A stretch of 64,000 nucleotides of DNA. Source: Tenrec ecaudatus. Taxonomy: Eukaryota > Chordata > Mammalia > Afrosoricida > Tenrecidae. A program made the translations under genes and the position numbers. The stretch spans positions 147,413,525 to 147,477,524 of the forward strand of contig NC_134539.1 of assembly GCF_050624435.1 (NCBI RefSeq), written 5' to 3'. Below are positions 57,543 through 64,000 of this stretch, piece after piece. The notes beneath the pieces are model-generated. The model was given only the letters and a program-made list of their open reading frames with translations. It made no database searches and had not been told where the DNA came from. Position 1 is the stretch's first letter; each line of letters starts with the position of its first letter.

Positions 57543-57730
57543 ATCAAGCCCACTGCCATCGAATCCATTCCAATTCATAGTGACCCCCCCCCCCCGCCCC
57601 AGGCCCCCATAGGGCTTCTGAGACGGCGAGTCTTTATGGGGCAGACAGCCCCATCGTCCTCCTTTGGAGCTGCTAGCAGGTTGGAACCAATGTCTGTCTT
57701 TTTAGCAGCCCAACACGTCCCACAGTGCCA
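57543..57730 (-). repeat. AfroSINE with an expanded C-run
   Basis: gcccactgccatcgaatcca, a run of C near 57586, then ttagcagcccaacacgtccc. Confidence 0.82.
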
Positions 57731-58590
57731 AAACACACATATGGGGAGTATAAATTCTTAATAGTATTTCTATCAAAGAGACAGGGATAGGAAATTGGTG
57801 TGGGGTAAATTTGATTGACAAGTTATTTCTAGTTATTCCAATACTGACTCCCAAGTTATCCAAGTTATTTCCTGTCCAGGAAGCTCTCCAGACACACATA
57901 CATCAGAATGCTTACTAATGGCCATCACAGAAATCCCACAAAGACAACTAATTGTTCAGCACCTGCCAAGGAGAGATCAGTAAGCACTGCATCAAAACAA
58001 GAGCAAAAACAATTTCTCTTTCACTTGAATTCTCAAAATCAGCGAATGATATTATGCACCTGAATACCTCAAACTAAGAAATGCAAGACACCTTCCTCTT
58101 CCTCACTTTACAGGTGCAAGGGATCAACTTACATCAATCCACTTTTTAAACATGATATCCGCGTCATCATCGCAAATGTTACTGTGTTAGCTCCTCCTAT
58201 CATCTACTCTTATCTGAATAGTACAATTATGAATACATAGCATGTATGTATCTGATCTGATCCCCTTAACTTCCTGTTCTCTCCCCACATTACTGTCCCA
58301 CACAGGAAACCCTACTTCCCTCTGGTGCCAGGAACCTCTCTAAAATGTTTTCTTGTAAGTGCTATAGTTGTAGTTTCCTGTGCTTGGGCCCTGAGATCCA
58401 TTTCAATGTGTGTCTTTGGTATGAAGTAGGAGTCCATGTGGAAGTACAGTCATTTACCAGAGTACCATTTTTTCAGAGACTACTCTTCCACACAACCCCT
58501 GGACTTATCATAAAAATGGGCTTGGGACTCTCGTTGACAATTAATTGACCATCAATATATGGGTTGTTTTTTAAACTGACAGTTCTATTT
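57730..58590. other. Upstream ABCA5 intron, nothing recognised
   Basis: I searched for the next 5' ABCA5 exon here and found none. The sequence holds no repeat I can name. Confidence 0.45.
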
Positions 58591-58591
58591 T

Positions 58592-58775
58592 AATTGCCTG
58601 TACGCCAACTTATGAAAGCTGGCAGTTCAATCCACTCAGAGGCACCCTGGAAGACAGGCCTGGCAATTTGCTTTGAAAAGATCACATCTTTGAATGCCCT
58701 GTGGAGTGCCGTTTCACTCTCCACACCTGGGGTCACCATGATGTCAGAAGCCACTCGAAAGCAACTAACATCATA
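58592..58775 (+). repeat. AfroSINE, diverged
   Basis: gctggcagttcaatccactc and catgatgtcagaagccactc in forward order, with a lower match than the other copies. Confidence 0.5.
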
Positions 58776-59109
58776 TATCTATTATTATAAAGGCAAAGTT
58801 TGGTGATAGACGACCACAATAAACCAAGTATCAAAATAAAAAGGGTCACATGCTTTTTTTGTTTCCCAGTGCATTTAAACTATGTTTACTCTACACTGTA
58901 GTCTATTTAATGTGCAATAATATTATGTAAATAGTTTGAGAATTCCCACCATGTGACCCAGAAATACAAAATGAGCACATGTTGGTTTTAAAAATGATGC
59001 CAACAGACCGCTCGGATGCAGGGTTGCCACAAACCATCAATTTGTAAAACCCACAGTATCTGCAATGCATAGTAAAATGAGGTATGCAATACAGCATGAT
59101 TTAAAATCT

Positions 59110-59903
59110 AGATGTATGAGTCATTCTCCTTTGCTCTTTTTCAAGATAACTTTGGCTATTTACAGCCCCTGGCAGTTCTAGATAAACTTGAAGATTATGC
59201 TTTCAATTTCTGTAAAAAAGACTGTTGGGATTTGTGTTGAAGGTTAGTATTGATTGGTATCTTGAAATATTATGGTCTTCTTTTCCATGAATATGGAGCA
59301 TCCTCCCAATTATTTAGGTCGTCTGTAATTTATTTCAAGCAGTCCTGGTGATGTACTGGGTTACCTGTCGAGCATCTACCTTAAAAGCCAGCCATCTAAA
59401 TCCACCAGTCAACTCTATGGAAAAGATGAGGTTTTTGCTCCAAGCAAGATTTAAAAGTCAAAGAAACCCAAAGAGGCAGCTTCATTCTATCCTATAGGAT
59501 AGCTGTAAGTCAAAATCAACTTGAGGGCAGTGGATTTGATTTGGGTTTTAACTTCTTTCAGCCTGCTTGTTAAATTTGTCCCTACACATTTTATTCAAAT
59601 GCCATTGGAAATGAGTTTGTTTCCTAAGTTTCCATTTCAGAACGCTCATTTCTTTGTATAGAAAACAACTGACTTATGTATGTTCACCTGGTCACTGTGC
59701 TGATTGCACTTATTAGTTCTAGAAGCCTTCTTATGGATTTTTTTGGTGTTGTCTATAAAGAGGACCGCATAACCCATAAAATTGGTTAATTTTACTTCTT
59801 TCTTCCCAATGTGTATACCTTTTCTTTCTTTTCCTTGCCTAACTGCTCTGGCTAGAACTTCCAGTACAATATTTCATAGCAGTGGTAAGAATCAGAATCC
59901 TGA
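59110..59903 (-). mobile_element. Old L1 fragment split by an AfroSINE
   Basis: tcaagataactttggctatt, gtattgattggtatcttgaa and gctctggctagaacttccag are reverse-complement L1 ORF2 landmarks. The AfroSINE 59335-59545 interrupts it. Confidence 0.78.
59335..59545 (+). repeat. AfroSINE within an old L1
   Basis: agtcctggtgatgtactggg, ccatctaaatccaccagtca, tcaaaatcaacttgagggca. Confidence 0.82.
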
Positions 59904-60030
59904 GGGGGGGGGGGAGGAAAGAGGAGCTTATACCAAGGACTCAAAGAGAAAGAAAATGTTTTTAAAACGTTAATGGCATATGTACAAATGTGCTTAATAG
60001 AACTGAATTATAGATTGTCATAAGATTTGG
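59903..60030 (+). mobile_element. L1-type 3' end fragment (copy J)
   Basis: A G-run followed by gaggagcttataccaagga and tagattgtcataaga, a degraded terminal segment. Confidence 0.6.
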
Positions 60031-60672
60031 GGAGAGCAGAGTGATGAAATCCCCAGGGAATACCACAAATAGACTTTGGAGACAGAGTGTGGCAAACTCG
60101 ATGGGAAAACACTCATAAAGGCCAACAAACAGACTTTGAACTATTTATAGGCTTTTCCATTTTTGTCAGCGGCTTTCTTTTTGTTATTGTTATTTTGTTT
60201 TTATTTTGTTGGTTTTAACTTGCTTTGTTGTTTTATTTGGCTTTGCCTGGTTTTTGCACTTATTAATGTATCTGCATGTCCATCTAGATAAGATAGGCGG
60301 GATAAACAATACGGAGATGAAAAGAATGGGACCAATGGTTCCGGGGAGGGATATGGAAGAAGAGGAGGTGGGATAAAGGAAGGAGGGGTGGGAACCAACC
60401 CAGGGACAATGGAACAACAAGTGAACTAAAATCAATGGAAGGAAGGGTGTAGGATGCCTAGTGGGGCTCAATCAAGGGCAATGTAGCAGCAAGGAATTAC
60501 TAAACCTGAATGAAGGCTGAACATGGTGGTGGGACAAGAGGAAAGTAAAAGGAAATAGAGGAAAGAACCAGGAGGCAAAGAACATTTATAGAGGTCTAAA
60601 TACAGTCATGTACATATGTCTATATATATACAACAAGAGGGGAATAGAACTATGTACTAATATCTATATGTT
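60031..60672 (+). mobile_element. L1-type 3' region, first half, split by copy H (copy K)
   Basis: It matches the early part of the long 3' region (T-rich near 60180, G-rich near 60350). It stops at the 15-bp duplication aagaattaaggttgc and continues at 63648 with gcattgggccttgactcaat. Confidence 0.8.
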
Positions 60673-60687
60673 AAGAATTAAGGTTGC

Positions 60688-63632
60688 CCAAATTTCCATC
60701 AACTGACGATTGGATTAAAAAACTGTGGTATATACATACAATGGAGTACTACGCATCACTAAAAAGCAGTGATGAACGTATGAGGCACATAGCAGCATGG
60801 GAAGAACTGGAGGAAATCATGCTAAGCAAAGTAAGTCAGGCACAAAAGGACAAGTACAACATGAGTCCGCTGAGGTAAGAATTTTAAAAATTTGTTTAAA
60901 AAGCAAAAGTGGCATAGGGAAAAAAGCTACTGTATACAAACATTTTAGGGGTGAAGACTGTGTAGTATGGAAGAGACCAGACCAAAACCAGGGATGTACA
61001 TGATAGACAATGGTGGAGGAGGTGGGGAAAGGAAAACAAAAGGATGAATACAAGGAAGAAAAGGGTAGTGGGGTCATGGGGCATTAATCCACCCAAGGGG
61101 AGGGTATTGTTTATATCTCCACAGGGAAAGTGGGACCAGACTTCAACCCAGTGTCGCAAGGTGTGAATGCAATATCCCGGCGTGGAGGAGGGAACCAGTG
61201 GAGAGGTCTGGGAGGCTGGCCCCAGCACCATAAATTAAGTGGATTCCTGCCCCTCCCCCCAAAAGAATTTGTTCCAAAGGACGACATTGACTCTGCAGCT
61301 CCGGGAGATGAACATATCTGATCAGAGCACACGGGAGAAGATGAAGGGGCAGGAGGAGAGAGTGGAGCACAGCCTGGCCCACCAGGCCGTGATCATGATG
61401 TTCCTGAGTAGAGCAGCCAGTCCACAGAGAGAACAACATGGCTGGCCCCACTATGAGAAATGATGCCAATCAGTGACTAAGGGTGATATAGGGGACAGCA
61501 CCGGAGACACAGTGTGGGAATTGCACCTGACCTGATCCCACCACACCGAGGCAAATCACTGGGGGAGTGCAGTGGAACAGCAAGGGAATGGAGTGGCAAG
61601 GTCCCCAGGGAATGCTGAAAGTGGACTTTGGGGCCAGGGCGTGGTGCCCCAACAGACTGGACTGGAAAAAGCTCCTAAGGGCCAGCAAACAATCCCTGAA
61701 CTAACTACAAGCTTTTCTCTTATGAACTGTTTTGTTCTGTTCTTTGTCAGTGGTTTGTTTTGTTGTCTGGTTGTATACTGTTGCTTTGTTTTCCTCTGTC
61801 TTGTTTTCGTGCATGTTAGTGTCTCCACAGGTCTGTCTGAATAGGACACGCTGGATGAACTATCTGGAGGAAAAACAACGGGACCGACAGTTCCGGGGGG
61901 ACTTGGGGTGGGGGGGTAGGGGGGGTAAGGAAGTGGTGTTAACAAACACAGGGACAAGGGAAAAACATGGGACCCCAAATGGTAGAGAAGGGGGAGTGGC
62001 AGGCCTGGTGGGAAATGATCAAGGGTAAGGTTGCTTAGAGAAGAGGTATACTCTAGCCCAGGTGGTGACAAAGCATGGTAGTAGGGCAGGAGGAAAGTCA
62101 AGGGAGATGGAGGAAAGAGCTAGGAGTCAAAGGGCATTCATGGAGGTCTAGACAAAGACATGTACATGCAAATATATATAGGAGGATGAGGAAATAGATC
62201 TATGTGTCTATATTTATAGGTCAAGTATTAAGGTGGCGGAAGGACCTTGGGCCTCTACTCAAACACTCCCTCAGTGCATGAATACCTTCTTTTATTAAAT
62301 TGGAACTCTATGATGCTCACTCTCCCGACACAACGGCTGGAGCCAAAGTGGGTGAACAAGTAAATGTGGTGAAGAAAGCTGATGGTGCCTGGCTATCAAA
62401 AGAGATAGTGACTGGGGTCTTAAAGGCTTGAAGATAAACAAGCGGCCATCTAGCTCAGAAGCAACAAAGTCCACATGGAAGAACACACCAGCCTGTGTGA
62501 TCGAGTGGTCCCAAAGGGATCAGTTACCAGGCATCAAAGAACAAAAAATCATATCATTGACTGCACATCTCCATGATAGGATCGCTGAAGACAAATGGGT
62601 GCATAAGCAAATGTGGTGAAGAAAGCTGATGGTGCCCAGCTATCAAAAGAGATAGTGTCTGGGGTCTTAAAGGCTTGAAGGTGAACAAGCGGCCATCTAG
62701 CTCAGAAGCAAAAAAGCCCACATGGAAGAAGCACACCGGCCAGTGCGATCATGAGGTGCCAAGGGACCAGGTATAAGGCATCATGCAAAAAAAAAACAAA
62801 ACACGATATAAGTGTGTGTATGTATGTGTATATATGTGTATATGTATATGTATATATATACCATATTAAATGAAGGGGGAAGTGCAGAGTGGAGACCCAA
62901 GGCCCAAGTGACGGCCAATGGAGATGCCCTCATAGAGGGGTTCAGGAGAGGAGATGGGTTAATTAGGGTGTGAGGTAGTACCGATGAAGAACACAGCTTT
63001 CCCCCAGATCCTGGTTGCTTCCTCCCCCCAACTACCATGATCCGAATTCTACCTTGCAGGCCTGGATAGGACAGAGGCTGTACACTGGTACATATGAGGG
63101 CTGGAGGTACAGGGAATCCAGGGTGGATGATACCTTCAGGACCAAGGGTGTGAGGGACGATGCTGGGAGAGTGGAGGGTGAGTGGGTTGGAAAGGGGGAA
63201 CTGATTACAGGGATCCACATGTGACCTCTTCCCTGGGAGAGGGACAGCAGAGAAGGGGGGAAGGGAGACTCTGGATAGGGCAAGATATGACAAAATAACA
63301 ATGTATAAATTACCAAGGGCACATGAGGGAGGGGGGAAAGGGGAGGGAGGGGGAAAAAAAAAGAGGACCTCATGCAAGGGGCTTAAGTGGAGAGCAAATA
63401 CCTTGAGAATGATTGGGGCAGGGAATGTGTGGATGTGCTTTATACAATTGATGTATGTATATGTATGGATGGTGATAAGAGTTGTATGAGTCCCTAATAA
63501 AATGTAAAAAAAGAAAAGAGGAGAAAAAATGATTAGGGCAAAGACTGTACAGATGTGCTTTATACAATTGATGTATGTATATGTATGAACTGTGATAAGA
63601 ATTGTATGAGCCCCAATAAATTGTTTAAAAAA
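60688..63632 (+). mobile_element. L1 insertion: ORF2 end plus about 2.8-kb 3' region (copy H)
   Basis: 2945 bp flanked by the perfect 15-bp duplication aagaattaaggttgc (60673-60687 and 63633-63647) with an A-tail. Its first 200 bp (tccatcaactgacgattgga, ggtatatacatacaatgga, ggaggaaatcatgctaagca) match the conserved end of mammalian L1. The shared long 3' region follows directly, with two modules (62310-62560 and 62561-62790) and a microsatellite at 62812-62862. The last 110 bp are duplicated (ends near 63503 and 63620). Confidence 0.9.
62812..62862. repeat. (TG/TA)n microsatellite in L1 copy H
   Basis: gtgtgtatgtatgtgtatat and similar units, expanded from the A-rich spacer after the second module. 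Confidence 0.9.
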
Positions 63633-63647
63633 AAGAATTAAGGTTGC

Positions 63648-64000
63648 AGATGGGCATTGGGCCTTGACTCAATTACTTCCTCAACACAAGAACACTTTGT
63701 TCTAACAATCTAGCATTGTGTGATGCTCACCTTCCCCACACGATTGCTGAAGACACAATGGATACATAAGCAAATGTGGTGAAGAAAGCTGATGATGCCC
63801 AGCTATCAAAAGATGTAATGTCTGTGGTCTTAAAGGCTTGAAGATTAACAAGCAGCCATCTAGCTCAGAAGGAACAAAGCCCACATGGAAGAAGCACGCC
63901 AGCCTGTGTGATCATGAGGTGTCAATGGCATCAGGTATCAGGCATCTAAGACCCAGAACAAAATCATACCCGATGTGAATGGGGGGTAGGACGGGCGGCA
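63648..64000 (+). mobile_element. L1-type 3' region, second half (copy K continued)
   Basis: It continues copy K after insertion H, covering one module (about 63720-63960), and runs off the window edge. Confidence 0.8.

Noticed and set aside
58120-58200. Possible further 5' ABCA5 exon
   Set aside because: A donor-like sequence is present, but its translation does not match ABCA5 and no acceptor fits.
61556-62101. 181-codon minus-strand ORF
   Set aside because: It is low-complexity Pro/Leu/Ser-rich translation of the G-rich and A-rich L1 3' region, with similar frames broken in other copies.
62781-63377. 198-codon minus-strand ORF
   Set aside because: It includes translated microsatellite and purine-tract sequence of L1 copy H and has no domain.

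Overview
This window is mammalian nuclear DNA. It holds spliced ABC-transporter exons with GT-AG introns, and its intergenic and intronic DNA is crowded with interspersed repeats. tRNA-derived SINEs of the AfroSINE type, an RTE-clade LINE resembling BovB, and SPIN hAT elements occur together. From published surveys recalled from memory, SPIN is found in tenrecs but not in the other afrotherians sampled. I therefore infer an afrotherian, most likely a tenrec such as Echinops. This rests on repeat content and no species marker was read.

Two genes are supported, and they point tail to tail. On the + strand, eight exons (1237-8501) encode the last 275 residues of an ABCA-subfamily transporter of the ABCA6/8/9/10 group: the second nucleotide-binding domain from the Q-loop onward and the C-terminal tail. 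Its Walker A exon must lie left of the window. On the - strand, seventeen exons (56522 down to 27775) encode the last 631 residues of ABCA5: the end of transmembrane domain 2, all of NBD2 and the C-terminus. Its 5' part lies beyond position 64000. Five exons have the same length in both genes (76, 95, 120, 80 and 56 bp), and the exon phases match, which shows the genes are paralogues. About 19 kb separates the two stop codons.

Repeat layout. Positions 1-8500 have AfroSINEs and two SPIN copies in the introns of the first gene. Positions 8.8-27.7 kb are intergenic: a mariner copy (about 10.8-11.7 kb), L1-type elements (13.4-18.0 kb), an RTE LINE (18.0-19.8 kb), several SINEs, and a repeat-poor AT-rich block (25.2-27.8 kb) that may be the ABCA5 3' UTR. 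Positions 28.4-59.9 kb are ABCA5 introns and upstream sequence. They hold an RTE LINE split by a mariner that is itself split by a SPIN, a SPIN split by a solo LTR, a second RTE region, MaLR-like LTRs, and several L1 insertions. Positions 59.9-64.0 kb are almost entirely L1-type sequence.

The most notable repeat is an L1-like family whose copies share a very long 3' region of about 2.8 kb, with a tandemly variable module of about 240 bp, a G-rich tract and an AATAAA before the A-tail. One copy (60688-63632, 15-bp target duplication) begins in recognisable L1 ORF2-end sequence, which ties the unit to L1. I found no convincing new protein-coding system, CRISPR array or RNA gene. The unusual content is the gene orientation, the nested transposons and the L1 3' region architecture.
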